A stretch of 64,000 bases of DNA, from contig NC_057813.1 in assembly GCF_018294505.1 (NCBI RefSeq), positions 321,245,191 through 321,309,190 on the forward strand. Direction: 5' to 3'. The translations under genes and the position numbers were made by a program. The notes under the pieces are model-generated. The model was not told where the DNA came from. It saw only the letters and a program-made list of their open reading frames with translations, and searched no databases. The DNA is from Triticum aestivum (lineage: Eukaryota; Streptophyta; Magnoliopsida; Poales; Poaceae). Below, one piece after another: positions 21,197 to 32,715 of this stretch. Within the stretch, counting starts at the first letter, position 1, and each line of letters opens with the position of its first letter.

Positions 21197-22655
21197 TTAA
21201 TCATTGCGCTCGAGGCGACGACCGAGGCGCCCTTCACGGATGGCCCTGATCTCCTGACAGTCGTTGGTGTTGTGACTGTGCATGTTGTGGAAGACGCAGA
21301 ATGAGCGACTGTCCTTGGATGGCTCTGGGTGATCGCAACCGCACATCATCTCTGGCTCTGCCGCGAGCACAGCCGGTCCCTTGCGCTTCACGTCCTTGGG
21401 TTTGGTCTTCTTGTCTTCTGGGTCCATGTCAGGGAGCTCGAGGAGGGAGAGGCGTCCCTCCTCAAGTCTCGCACACTTGGTTGCCATGTTGAACATCTCC
21501 AGAGCCATGCACAGGTCCTTGTGTACGGCGAGCTCCTCCTTTATCTTGACATCACAGACGCCATTAGTAAACGCCGAGATGATGGCTTCGTCCGACACCT
21601 TGGGGATCTTGAGGCGAACGCTGTTGAAGCGCTGGATGTACTTCTGCAGGGTCTCTCCAGGCTGCTGTTTGATGCGTCACAAGTAACCCGCCGCCGGTGG
21701 GCGGTTGCGAGTGCCCTAGAAGTTGGCGATGATATGCTCTCGTATCTCATCCTAGGAGGATATCGATCCCGCGGGGAGGTTCAGGAGCCACGAGCGTGCG
21801 CCGTCCTTGAGGGCCATGGGGAACCAGTTCGCCATGACCTTCTCGTTGCCGTTGGCCGCCTTGATGCTCAGCTTGTAGAGTTGCAGGAACTCAGCAGGGT
21901 TGGGGGTGCTGTCGTAGCGTGGAGGCAGGTCGGGCTTGAACTACCCTGGCCAGACGATGCTGCGCAGCTCTGGAGTGAATGCGTGGCACCCTGCTATGGT
22001 CACGGGAGCCCGCCGTGGAGGTGGAGCCTGGTCTTGGTGCTCGCACGCCACCACCATAGGCGGCACGCGGTCTTGGTGTTGGCTGAGAGTGCACGTGCAT
22101 CTGCTTGCGGCCGCTGCACCACCTGGCAGCTTGCCTAATCACGCGCGGGTTCCGACACTACGGATCACGCGGAGGAGCCTCCCGCCTTGGCTCGATGATG
22201 GCTTCTTGCCTAGGAGGTGGAGGAGGCGCTCACCGAGCTATGTCTCCTGCAACAGTCGGCGGTTGAGGCAGCGAGCGATATGGCACGGCAGAATCTCCGC
22301 TGGCGCTGATGAGCTCGGCGACATGGTCGAGCCAGTCCTTGTAGAAGTCGTCGACCGGGCGGCAGCGCAGGAGCTCGCATGCCATGAGCAGCGCGGCCTG
22401 CGCGTTCGCCGGGCCACGACAAGCATGGGATGACGAAGCAACCCGAGTCAGTGACGGAGTGGTGGTGCACCCGTGGGGGCGCACAGAAGGATGCAACAAT
22501 GAGGCCTGCTGCTCGTGGCCCGCGTGGCCCGTTGCAGCGTTCACCACTGGCAGTGGGGGACGGCGAGGGCAGTCGTCGCCCGCCGGTGCTGTCTTAACGA
22601 CGCATGCGGCAAGAGCGGCCTGGTGCTCAGCACGTGCTTGACGTGTGTCAGCCAT
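21197..22655 (-). pseudogene. Gag of element A, broken
   Basis: The start is the ATG at 22655 (MADTRQARAEHQAAL), about 55 bases inside the primer site. A low-complexity N-terminal half runs to a stop near 22230. The gag core follows in other frames: FKPDLPPRYDSTPNPAEFLQ (near 21940), KVMANWFPMALKDGARSWLL and QYIQRFNSVR-like text, then SDEAIISAFTNGVCD and FNMATKCARLEEGRLSLLE. The C-terminal part contains FCVFHNMHSHNTNDCQEIRA, a Cys/His knuckle of the type seen in Tat-lineage gag. At least two stops and frameshifts interrupt it. It is 70 percent or more similar by eye to the copy in element B. Confidence 0.75.
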
Positions 22656-22710
22656 GGAAGCGGTGGAGCGGTGGTGAATTGAACGGTGGAAGAGAGGCTC
22701 CGACACAACC

Positions 22711-22727
22711 CTACCTGGCGCACCAAA
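22711..22727 (-). other. Primer binding site of element A
   Basis: TTTGGTGCGCCAGGTAG on the minus strand directly follows the LTR. The copy in element B is TTTGGCGCGCCAGGTAGG. I do not assign the tRNA. Confidence 0.6.
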
Positions 22728-23613
22728 TATCGGATTTCACGTTCTGCAAACCCTTGAGAGGTTCGACTCTGGGGTGCGTGCGAAGAACTCAACCTCCCTA
22801 GTCTGCCTAATCGCCAATCTCAGAGCCTAGCTCGTTGAACTCAAGGGAAATGGGACACGACAGTTTACCCAGGTTTGGCCCACCTTGCGGTGTAAAACCC
22901 TAGTCCTGCTTTTTGGTGGATTGGCCTCGAGGGGCTGAGGATAAACTAGTACAGTGGAGAACCACCTCAGGAGGTGTGTTCTTGAGCTGAAGTGAGCTGG
23001 TGAGCTGGTCAGGGTGGAATGTATCCGATCCTTACTATGGTGGTGGCTAGGTCCTATTTATAGTGGCCTTGGTCCTCTTCCCAAATGAAGGCGGGAAGGG
23101 ATTCCACAATGGCGAAATTCGAAGGGAGACAACTAGTACATCTTATCCTGACGACAGTAGTCTTCGCCTACAAAAGCCTCTAATCCTGATGCCGCGGTGG
23201 GCTCGGTGATAACCTCCGTCCTGCCGCCTGGCGGTCTTGGTGTTGTTGCACGGGAATGAAAACCTTTGGTTGATTCCTCGGGACTCCGCGCCTGCGCTTG
23301 CCTCCTTAGCACCAAAGAGGAAACTGGTACACTGCGCCCGCTAGCGCCTGCCTATCCTTGGTCGTCATGGCTCATGTCACCCGAACCTCGCGAGGTGAGG
23401 CTTGCATGGAAATCTCTGCTCCTCCGGAGCCAGCCTGAGGAGGCTGCTCCTTTTGGAGGTCTTGGTGTCGTCCGCCTCGCGAGGCTTGGCCCCTCGCGAG
23501 GGTCTTGAGATGTCAATGTTGAGGCTGGGCCGTACCAGGCCGTTGATGGAGCCATGCAGTGGGCCGCAGGCAGGCAAGTCTAGGTACCCCCCCCCATTCC
23601 GTGAACGCCGACA
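22728..23613 (-). repeat. 5' LTR of element A (886 bp)
   Basis: On the minus strand it begins TGTCGGCGTTC at 23613 and ends GAAATCCGATA at 22728, where the usual terminal CA is mutated. It matches the reconstructed LTR of element B (about 880 bp) and the truncated 3' LTR at 5483-6064. A TATAAATA box is at 23062-23055. To the right lies the reverse transcriptase start of element B, so A seems inserted in B. The left partner of the target duplication is outside the window. Confidence 0.88.
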
Positions 23614-23784
23614 ACCACCCATGTCAGGGGGGCCAACTGCACTGTATGGTGCCGGGAGATGCTTGCCACACATGGCTTGCGCCTCTTGAAGCTCCTCGAT
23701 CATATTGGTGATGAACTCTTGAGCGCCTGGCGCCTGGCGCCTTGCACCTCGCTCATGGAGGCGCGCGTCAAAGAACGCCCCCAC
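23614..23784 (-). pseudogene. Start of reverse transcriptase region of element B
   Basis: The frame reads LHERGARRQAPGAQEFITNM then EELQEAQAMCGK, matching the linker of element A at 20106. It is cut by the LTR of element A at 23613/23614. Confidence 0.6.
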
Positions 23785-24317
23785 ATGGTGCCCGAATGCC
23801 TCCCTCGTGATGCTGGTCAGGTCAGAGGCCCTCCAGATGAGAGCCCCCGAGCCCGTCCTGAGAGGGGAACAGGGCGCGCCTTCCTATGGGAGTAGGAAGC
23901 GCGCCCCAGCAGTGGGCCCGGGGCCTGAGACATGGTCGGCAGGTGCCTCAGCCTCCTGATGGCCCTTTGGAAGGATCTGCTTCTTCTTCTTGGCGATGGC
24001 CTCAGGAGGCAGAATGGCACCCTCGCCATCTGAGTTCTCGACTGCCATGGCCTAGTAGGCGTGCTCAAGGAAGCACACCGCATCCTTTTCATCGCAGGCG
24101 ACCATGATGATACCGCCACTTCCTGGCATCTTGAGGACATTGTACCCGTGGTGAGTTGCTACCATGAACTTGGCGAGGGTCAGATGCCCGAGAATGGCAT
24201 TGTATGGGAGGCTGATGTGGGCGATGTCGAAGTCAATGAGTTCGGTGTGGTAGTTGTCACACTTGCCGAAGGTGAAAGGGAGGCGAATCTACCCTATGGC
24301 AACGGTGGAGCCATCAG

Positions 24318-24584
24318 TCACCCCTGAGAAAGGCTTGGTAGGCAGAAATGGTCGTAGGGCACTTGGAGCATTTCAAATGTCTCGATGGAAAGAACATTGA
24401 GCCCCGCGCCGCCATTGATGAAGGTCTTTGTCACGAGGACGTTGCTGATGGTGGGCGTGCTGAGCATCGGGAGCGCGTCAGTGGCAACTGAGCACCTAAG
24501 TAGGTCCATGGAGTCAAAGGTTATGGCATGCTTGGACCACCTGAGGGCACAGGACGCCTCAAGCTTGGGAAGGGCTGCGTTCAC
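24318..24584 (-). pseudogene. Aspartic protease remnant of element B, active site lost
   Basis: The frame reads LLRCSVATDALPMLSTPTIS and KTFINGGAGLNVLSIETFE. The expected catalytic aspartate in LIDGGAGLN is asparagine here. Otherwise the core is well kept. The frame runs on for about 30 codons after the active site. Confidence 0.7.
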
Positions 24585-24805
24585 CTGAGGGCACCGAACT
24601 TCCTGAAGATGTGATGAGAGGCGGGGGCCTGAGCACCACCCAGGATGGAGGCAATCGCCCGAGGCTCTTAGAAGCCCCCAGCCCCATCATCTTGGCGGCT
24701 GTCGTCCTTTCTCCTTGGCGGCAGCGACGACAGAGGGAGGTAGGAATTGCCGCGAGGATGCTCCTCATGAGGCTGGTTCCGCTAGAGGCCATCACAAGGC
24801 TGGCC

Positions 24806-26361
24806 CTACCAGCGGTCCTCAAGGGGTTGATCACGCCAGTCCTGGTGGGGGTCACGGTTTTCCCAGCGGTCTCGACTGTGGCCTCCTCCGCAGCCGTAGC
24901 CGCGTTCACTGCGCTCAGGGCGGCCACCAAGGCGCCCTTCGGGGATCGCCTTGAGCTTCTGGCAGTCATTGGTGTTGTGGCTTTGGATGTTGTGGAAGAT
25001 GTAGAATGGGTGGATGCCCCTGGGAGGCTCATCATGGTCGCAACCATGCTTCATCTCGGGCTCCATGGCCAGCATGGCATGGCCCTTACGCTTCACTTCC
25101 TTAGCCTTGGCCTTCTTGTCTTCAGGATTGACCTCCGAATGCTCTAGGAGGGAGAGGCGACCTTCCTCTGCCCTCGCGCATCTGGCTGCCATGTTGAACA
25201 TCTACAGAGCCGAACACAAGTCCTCGTGAATGGCGAGATCCTCCTTCGTCTTGACATCCCAGACGCCATCAGAGAATGCCGAGATGATGGCTTCATCCGA
25301 CACCTTCGGGATCTTGAGGCAAACGTTCGTGAAGTGTTGTATGTACTTGTGAAAGGTCTCGCCGGGCTACTGCCTTATGCACCACAGGTCGCCAGCTGTA
25401 GGAGCGCAGTCGCGAGTGCCTTGGAAGTTGGTGATGAAGCGCTCACGTAGCTCGTTCCAGGAGGAGATCGACCCTACCGGGAGGTTCAGGAGCAAAGAAC
25501 ACGCACCATCGTTGTTGGCCATGGGGAACCAGTTCGCCATGACCTTGTCGTTGCTGTTTGCTGCCTCGATACGCAGCTTGTCGAGCTAGAGGATCTCAGT
25601 AGGACTGGGGGTGCCATTGTAGCGTGGAGGCAGATCCGGCTTGAACTTGCTTGGCCAAACGACGTGGCACAACTATGGGGTGAAAGCGCGACAGCCTACC
25701 GCACTCATAGGTGTCGGTCACATGGGGGAGCTTGATCTTGTCGCCCGCACGCCACCACATCAGGTAGCATGCGGTCTTGATGCGGCAGCACTGGAAGTGC
25801 GTGTGCATCAGCCTGCGGCCGCTGCACCACCTGGCAGCTTTCTTCATTGCACGCTGGTACCCTGCACAGTGGGTCACGTTGGGGTGCCTCATGCCTGGGC
25901 TCGGGGTCCGCGTCGTGCAGAGGAGGAGCAGGAGGCACACCGTGAGCTAGGTCGCCTGCCAGAGACAACAGAGGACGAGGCGGATGGAGCGGTGCAGGGG
26001 CCACACTGGCGGCGTTGACGAGCTCGGCGATGCGACTGAGCCAGTTGTCATAGAGGTCGTTGGACGGACGGTAACACAGAAACTCACGCGCCATGAGCAT
26101 TGCAGCCTACTCATTTTCTGGCCCGTGATGAGCGTGAGAAGACGAAACCGTGGCTGAAGTGGGTGATGGAGTTGCGGTAACACCGTCGCGCCGCATGGAT
26201 GGTGGTAGCGACGAATCCTGCTGTCCGCGAGAAGGAGGATCAGTGGCGGTGTAAGCCACCGGGGAGGCAGAGCAGTGAGCAGCACCGTTGCCCACGGGTG
26301 CCATCTAGGCGACACGAGCGGCCCGGCGGTCGGCACGAACATGGCGAGCGTTTGCCACAGG
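24806..26361 (-). pseudogene. Gag of element B, broken
   Basis: The N-terminus lies near 26361 (text NARHVRADRRAARVA), followed by an in-frame TAG at 26307-26305 and MAPVGNGAAHCSASPV. Next come EFLCYRPSNDLYDNWLSRIA and a gag core in several frames (FKPDLPPRYN-type text near 25630). The C-terminal part (25201-24806) reads FNMAARCARAEEGRLSLLE and FYIFHNIQSHNTNDCQKLKA, the Cys/His knuckle, then an arginine- and glycine-rich tail. Stops and frameshifts prevent a full protein. Confidence 0.72.
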
Positions 26362-26411
26362 AGCGAGGGAACGGCGGGGGAGTGAACGATGGGGGAGAGG
26401 CTTCGACACGC

Positions 26412-26430
26412 CCCTACCTGGCGCGCCAAA
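26412..26430 (-). other. Primer binding site of element B
   Basis: TTTGGCGCGCCAGGTAGGG on the minus strand lies directly inside the LTR end TCTGACA. Confidence 0.6.
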
Positions 26431-27020
26431 TGTCAGATTTAGGGATCTGCAGACCCTAGAAAGGTTCGAACTCTGGGGCATGTGCAAAGAACTTGACCTC
26501 TCCAGCCAACCAGCTCGTCGCCCCATGGCCTAGCTTGATTCACACGAACAAGGAAGAAGATGAATGCGGCAGTTTACCCAGGTTCGGGCCACCTTGCAGT
26601 GTAAGACCCTACTCCTACTTTGTGGTGGATTGCCCTCATGAGGGGCTGAGGATGAACTAGTACACAGGATGAACAACCTCACGAGGATTGTGGGTGAGGG
26701 AATGAGTCGGCCGGGTTCGGGGATCAGCTGATCAGATCCCCCTCTATGGTGGTGGCTAGTCTATACTTATAGTGACCTCAGTCCTCTTTCCCCAAATCGA
26801 GACGGGAAGGGATCCCACGGTGGCGAATTTGAAAGGGGACAAGTAGTACATCTTATCTTGATGAAAGGTGGTCTTTGCGTGCAAAGCTTCTGGTCGTGAC
26901 GTCGTGTTGGACTCGGCAATGACATCCATCCTGCGATCCTCGCGGCCTTGGTCTTATTGCACCGGAATGGAAACCTTCGATAGATTACTCGGGAACCCAC
27001 GCCTTTCCTTGCCTCCTTAA
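26431..27020 (-). repeat. 5' LTR of element B, first piece
   Basis: It starts on the plus strand TGTCAGATTTAGGG (minus-strand LTR end). It aligns with 22728-23310 of the element A LTR. The TATA region is altered (TATACTTATAG near 26763-26772). It is cut at 27020 by the protease-only element, with CTTAA (27016-27020) as the left target duplication. Confidence 0.85.
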
Positions 27021-28557
27021 TGATACGTCTCCAACGTATCTATAATTTTGATTGCTCCATTTTATTATATTATCTGTTTTGGATGTTTAATGGGCTTTAA
27101 TATGCTCTTTTATACTATTTTTGGGACTAACCTATTAACCAGAGGCCCAGTGCTAGTTTCTGTTTTTTTGCCTATTTTAGAGTTTTGCAGAAAAGGAATA
27201 CCAAACGGAGTCCAAAATGAATGACACATTCATGATGATCTTTCTTGGACCAAAAGCAAACCAGAAGACTTGGAGTTGAAGTCAGAAACGCCAAGAGGCG
27301 TCCATGAGGCAGGAGGGCGCGCCCAGGGGGGTCGGCGCACCCCCACCCTCGTGGGCCCCTCGTAGCTCCACCGACGTACTTCTTTCGCCTATATATACTA
27401 TTATACCTTAAAAACATCAGGGGAGCCCCAAAACCACTTCTCCACCGCTGCAACCTTCTGTACCCGTGACATCCCATCTTCGATCCTTTTCCGGCGATCT
27501 GCCGGAGGGGGAATTGATCATGGAGGGCTTCTACATCAACACCATTGCCTCTCCGATGAAGCGTGAGTAGTTTACCACAGACCTTCGGGTCCGTAGTTAT
27601 TAGCTAGATGACTTCTTCTCTCTCTTTGATTCTCAATACAAAGTTCTCCTCGATGTTCTTGGAGATCTATTCGGTGTAATACTCTTTTGCGGTGTGTTCT
27701 CTTAATTCTTATATTCATGATTTGATATCTTTGCAAGTCTCTTCGAATTATCGGTTTAGTTTGTCCTACTAGATTGATCTTTCTTGCAAAGGGAGAAGTG
27801 CTTAGCTTTGGGTTCAATCTTACGATGTCCTTTCCTAGTGATAGTAGTAGGGACAGCAAGTCACGTATTGTATTGTTGCCATCGAGGATAAAAAGATGGG
27901 GTTTATATCATATTGCTTGAGTTTATCCCTCTACATCATGTCATCTTGCTTAATGCATTATTCCGTTCTTATGAACTTAATACTCTAGATGCATGCTGGA
28001 TAGCGGTCGATGTGTGGAGTAACATTAGTAAATGCAGAATCGTTTTGGTCTACTTGACACGGACGTGATGCCTATGTTCATGATCATTACCCTAGATGTC
28101 TTCATAATTATGCACTTTTCTATCAATTGCTCGGCAGTAATTTGTTCGCACACCGTAATACATGCTATCTTGAGAGAAGCCACTAGTGAAACCTATGGCC
28201 CCCGGGTCTCTTTTCCATTATATTACGTCTCTTTTCCATTATACTGCATCTCTTTAAATCTTGTTTACGATTCTGCAATCTTTACTTTCCAATCTATACA
28301 ACAAAAATACCAAAAATATTTACTTTATTATCTCTATCAGATCTCACTTTTGCGAGTGACCGTGAAGGGATTGACAACCCCTTTATCGCGTTGGTTGCAA
28401 GGTTCTTGATTGTTTGTGCAGGTACTAGGTGACTTGTGTGTCGTCTCCTACTGGATTGATACCTTGGTTCTCAAAACTGAGGGAAATACTTACGCCACTT
28501 TGCTACATCACCCTTTCCTCTTCAAGGGAAAAACCAACGCAAGCTCAAGAGGTAGCA
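27021..28557 (+). repeat. 5' LTR of the protease-only element (1537 bp)
   Basis: It starts TGATACGTCTCC and ends AGAGGTAGCA. A GGGCGCGCCC box lies at 27315-27324 and TATATATA at 27390-27397, giving a U3 of about 370 bp. Confidence 0.93.
27315..27397 (+). promoter_or_regulatory. LTR promoter: GGGCGCGCCC box and TATA box
   Basis: Box at 27315-27324, TATATATA at 27390-27397. The spacing of 66 bp equals that in the LTR at 4208-4290. CACCCTCGTGGG follows the box, as in the Athila-type LTR. Confidence 0.6.
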
Positions 28558-28568
28558 AGAAGGATTTC

Positions 28569-28586
28569 TGGCACCGTTGCCGGGGA
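28569..28586 (+). other. tRNA-Asp primer binding site
   Basis: TGGCACCGTTGCCGGGGA lies 11 bases after the LTR. It matches the complement of plant tRNA-Asp with one mismatch. Confidence 0.85.
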
Positions 28587-28791
28587 GATCTACGCCAAGT
28601 CAAGCCATACCAAGTACCCATCATAAACTCTTCTCCCTCGCATTACATTATCTGCCATTCACCTCTCGTTTTCCTCTCCCCCACTTCCAAAATGATTTTC
28701 GTAAACCTTTGCCTTTTCTTCGTCCCTCTTCCATTCGTCTCTTTTCGTTTGCTTCTTGTGTTCCTGTGTGTTAGTGTGCCTATTTGCTTTG

Positions 28792-29932
28792 ATGGCTCTG
28801 CCAAAAAGCGTTGATCCTCACCTTAGGAGGTTGGAAGAAATTGAAAACTACATTAGAAGCTTTATGTCTTTGCAATTTGAGCATAATAATTTCTTCAAAA
28901 ACGAGCTTAAAGAACAAAAAAGCTTTAAGGAGTACAAGAATAAAGAGCTCGATGATATGGCTAAGGAATTTGATGGTTTCAAATCTCAGTTGGCTCATCT
29001 TGAAAATTTAGTAGGCCAAATTTCGGACAAACAAGCCACCTTAGTTATTAAGATGGCCGCTAAACGGAAGATCTAGATAATATTGATGAAGATCTAAAAG
29101 TGATTGATGTGACTCCTATTAAATCTTTGAATTCCAATATGAATCTTGATAAAGATTGGACTATAGATGAGTCAACTTTAGTTAAAAGGCGTCCCAATGA
29201 TTCGAAGTTTTTAGATCTAGATGAAAAAACTAATAAAAGTGGGATTGAAGGGGTCAAAACTTTACATAGCAATGAACCCACTATTTTGGATTTCAAGGGA
29301 TTTAATTATGATAATTGTTTTTAATATATTGTATTTCCTTGTTGCAATCTGTGTTAAATTCTCCTCATGCTTATAATAAAAATAAAGCTTTTACTAAACA
29401 CATCATGGATGCTTTGATGCAATCTTATGAAGAAAAGCTTGAACTAGAAGTTTCTATCCCTAGAAAACTTTATGATGAGTGGGAACCTACTATTAAAATT
29501 AAGATTAATGATTATGAATGCTATTCTTTGTGTGATTTGGGTGCTAGTGTTTCCACGATTCCAAGAACTTTGTGTGATGTGCTAGGTTTCCGTGGATTTG
29601 ATGATTGTTCTTTAAATTCGCATCTTACGGATTCCACCATTAAGAAACCTATGGGAAGGATTAATGATGTTCTTATTATTGCAAATAGGAATTATGTGCC
29701 CGTATATTTCATTGTTCTTGATATTGATTGCAATCCTACATGTCCTATTATTCTTGGTAGATCTTTCCTTAGAATGATTGGTGCAATTATTGATATGAAA
29801 GAAGAAAATATTAGATTTCAATTTCCGTTAAGGAAGGGCATGGAACACTTTCCTAGGAAGAAAATTAAATTTCCTTATGAATCTATTATGAGAGCCACTT
29901 ATGGATTGCATACCAAAGATGGCAATACCTAG
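28792..29932 (+). pseudogene. Gag-fragment and aspartic protease ORF
   Basis: The start is the ATG at 28792 (MALPKSVDPHLRRLEEIENY), about 200 bases after the primer site. The first 95 codons are rich in charged residues, likely coiled coil (ELKEQKSFKEYKNKELDDM), and carry no gag core. A TAG at 29074 ends this part. The text then continues in another frame from about 29080 (DLKVIDVTPIKSL), breaks near 29322, and runs in the frame 29315-29932. That last part is a good retropepsin: LCDLGASVSTIPRTLCD with the catalytic aspartate, then CPIILGRSFLRMIGAIIDM. The part between the two halves is shorter than in the copy at 1-1012, so an internal deletion is likely. Protease is the only enzyme encoded. 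Confidence 0.85.
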
Positions 29933-29952
29933 ATCTATTCGTGTTTTTATGC

Positions 29953-30000
29953 CTAGCTAGGCGCGTTAAACGATAGCGCTTATTGGGAGGCAACCCAATT
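29953..30000 (+). other. Conserved hairpin segment downstream of the protease ORF
   Basis: The same block as at 1033-1080, differing at only a few bases, with the TTGGGAGGCAACCCAA stem kept. Confidence 0.5.
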
Positions 30001-32694
30001 TTATTTGTGTTCTTTACTTTTTGCTCCTGTTTAGTAATAAATAATTCATCTAGCTTATGTTTAGATGTGGTTTTATGTTTTAATTAGTGTTTGTGCCAAG
30101 TAGAACCTTTGGGAAGACTTGGGTGAAGTCTTTGTGATCTTTCTGTAAAAAACAGAAACTTTTGCGCTCACGAGAATAGCTGTCATTTTTTTTACAGGAG
30201 AATGCTTTTAAGTTGATTTTTTTGAAGATGGTTAATAGAACAATTCATCGCGCCCATTAATTTACTTCAAAATTGTTAGAGTTACATAAGTATTCGAAAG
30301 TTACAGATTACTATAAACAGTTCTGTTTTTGACAGATTTTGTTTTTCATGTGTTGTTTGCTTATTTAATAAATCTATGAGTAGTATTGGGGGGTATGAAC
30401 CATAGAGAAGTTGGAGTATAGTAGGTTTAACACCAATATAAATGAATAATGAGTTCATTACAGTAACATAAATTGGTGGTTTATTTTCTTGTACTAACGG
30501 AGCTCATGAGATTTTCTGTTGAAGTTTTGTGTTGTGAAGTTTTCAAATTTTTGGGTAAAGATTTGATGGATTTTGGAATAAGGAGTGGCAAGAGCCTAAG
30601 CTTGGGGATGCCCAAAAGGTAAAATTCAAGGACAACCAAAAGCATAATCTTGGGGATGCCCCGGAAGGCATCCCCTCTTTTGTCTTCATCTATCGGTAAC
30701 TTTACTTGAGGCTATATTTTTATTCACCACATGATATGTGTTTTGCTTGGAGCATCTTGTATGATTTGAGTCTCTGCTTTTTTGTTTACCACAATCATCC
30801 TTTCTGTACACACCTTTTGGGAGAGACATGCATGAATCAGAATTTATTAGAATACTCTATGTGCTTCACTTGTATCTTTCGAGCTAGACAATTTTGCTCT
30901 AGTGCTTCACTTATATCTTTTTAGAGCACGGTGGTGGTTTTATTTTATAGAAATTATTGATCTTTCATGCTTCACTTATATTATTTTGAGTGTCTTTTAG
31001 AACAGCACGTTAATTTTCTTTGGTTATAAAACTAGTCCTAATATGATAGGCATCCAAGATGGATATAATAAAAACTTCCATAAAAAGTACGTTGAATACT
31101 ATGAGAAGTTTGATTCTTGATGATTGTTTTGAGATATGAGGATGGTGATATTGGAGTAATGCTAGTAGAGTAATTGTGAATTTGAGTAATACTTGCGTTG
31201 AGGTTTGTGTGTCCCGTAGCATGCACGTATGGTAACCGTTGTGTAACAAATTTGAAGCATGAGGTGTTTCTTTGATTGTCTTCCTTATGTGTGGAGGTCG
31301 GGATCGCGCGATGGTTAACTCCTACCAACCCTTCCCCTAGGAGCATGCGCGTCGTGCTTGGTTTTGATGACTTGTAGATTTTTGCAATAAGTATGTGAGT
31401 TCTTTATGACTAATGTTGAGTCCGTGGATAATACGCACTCTCACCCTTCCACCATTGCTAGCCTCTCTAGTACCGTGCAACTTTCGCCGGTACCATAAAC
31501 CCACCGTTTACTTTCCTCAAAAAAGCCACCATACCTACCTATTATGGCATTTCCATAGCCATTCCGACATATATTGCCATGCAACTTTCCACAGTTCCGT
31601 TTACTATGACACACTTCATCATTATCATATTGCATTGCATGATCATGTAGTTGACATCGTATTTGTGGCAAAGCCACCATTTATAATTCTTTCATACAAG
31701 TCACTCTTGATTCATTGCACATCCCTGTACACCGCCGGAGGCATTCATATAGAGTCATATTTTGTTCTAAGTATCGAGTTGTAATCCTTGAGTTGTAAAT
31801 AAATAGAAGTGTGATGATCATCATTATTAGAGCATTGTCCCGTGTGAGGAAATAATAATAAAAAAAGAGGCCAAAGAAGCCAATGAAAAAAAGAGGCCAA
31901 AGAAGCCAAACAAAAAATGAGATAAAAAGAGAGAAGGGGCAATGCTACTACCCTTTTTCCACACTTGTGCTTCAAAGTAGCACCATGATCTTCATGATAG
32001 AGAGTCTCTTATTTTGTCACTTTCATATACTAGTGGGAATTTTCGTTATAGAACTTGGCTTGTATATTCCAATGATGGGCTTCCTCAAAATGCCCTAGCT
32101 CTTCGTGAGCAACCAAGTTGGATGCACACCCACTTAGTTTCTTTTTGAGCTTTCATACATTTGTAGCTCTAGTGCATGTGTTGCATGGTATTTCCTACTC
32201 ACTCACATTCATATCTATTGATGGGCAACTCCATAGCCCATTAATATGCCTAGTTGATGTGAGACCATCTTCCTTTTTTTGTCTTCTCCATAACCACCAC
32301 TCTATTCCACCCATAGTGCTATGTCCGTGGATCACGCTAATGTATTGCGTGAAAGTTGAAAAAGTTTGAGAATACTAAAGTATGAAACAATTGCATGGCT
32401 GAAACCGGGGTTGTGCATGATTTGAATATTTTGTGTGACGAAGATGGAGCATAGCCAAACTATATGATTTTGTAGGGATGAACTTTCTTTGGCCATGTTA
32501 TTTTGAGAAGACGCGATTGCTTTGTTAATATGCTTGAAGTATTATTATTTTTATGTCAATATTAAACTTTTGTCTTGAATCTTTTAGATGTGAACATTCA
32601 TGCAACCATAAAGAAAAATACATTGATAATATGTTAGGTAGCATTCCACATCAAAAATTCTGTTTTTTATCATTTACCTACTCGAGGACGAACA
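30001..32694 (+). other. Non-coding 3' region of the protease-only element
   Basis: Collinear with 1081-3897. It contains polypurine-like copies CTTGGGGATGCC at about 30601 and 30649 and an A-rich GGCCAAAG purine tract at 31850-31935. No protein signal on either strand. Confidence 0.6.
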
Positions 32695-32697
32695 GGA

Positions 32698-32715
32698 ATT
32701 AAGCTTGGGGATGCT
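32698..32715 (+). other. Polypurine tract
   Basis: AATTAAGCTTGGGGATGC, directly before the 3' LTR. Confidence 0.8.

Larger units (their letters stand above)
5483..23613 (-). mobile_element. Element A: Gypsy element with antisense ORF, host of several insertions
   Basis: On the minus strand, from right to left, this reads: 5' LTR (22728-23613), primer site, gag, protease, start of reverse transcriptase, tandem repeats, antisense B3-like gene, 3' LTR (to 6064). The left end of the 3' LTR is cut by the element at 1-5482. Without the 10.1-kb Athila-type insertion (7157-17291) the interior is about 6.5 kb, including a further roughly 1-kb foreign Gypsy fragment. Reverse transcriptase stops soon after its start, and no RNase H or integrase is recognisable, so the element is non-autonomous. 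Differences between the two LTRs, counted by eye, are about 9-10 percent, older than the elements inside it. The antisense extra ORF between pol and the 3' LTR is a known feature of the Tat lineage of Gypsy elements, which is the likely affiliation. Confidence 0.8.

Noticed and set aside
28569..28586. Possible tRNA-Asp gene fragment
   Set aside because: Only the complement of the tRNA 3' end is present, at the position of a primer binding site.
31410..31784. 123-codon plus-strand frame in the protease-only element 3' region
   Set aside because: The collinear stretch in the sister element (2521-2856) does not keep the frame at similar length, so it is not conserved coding sequence.
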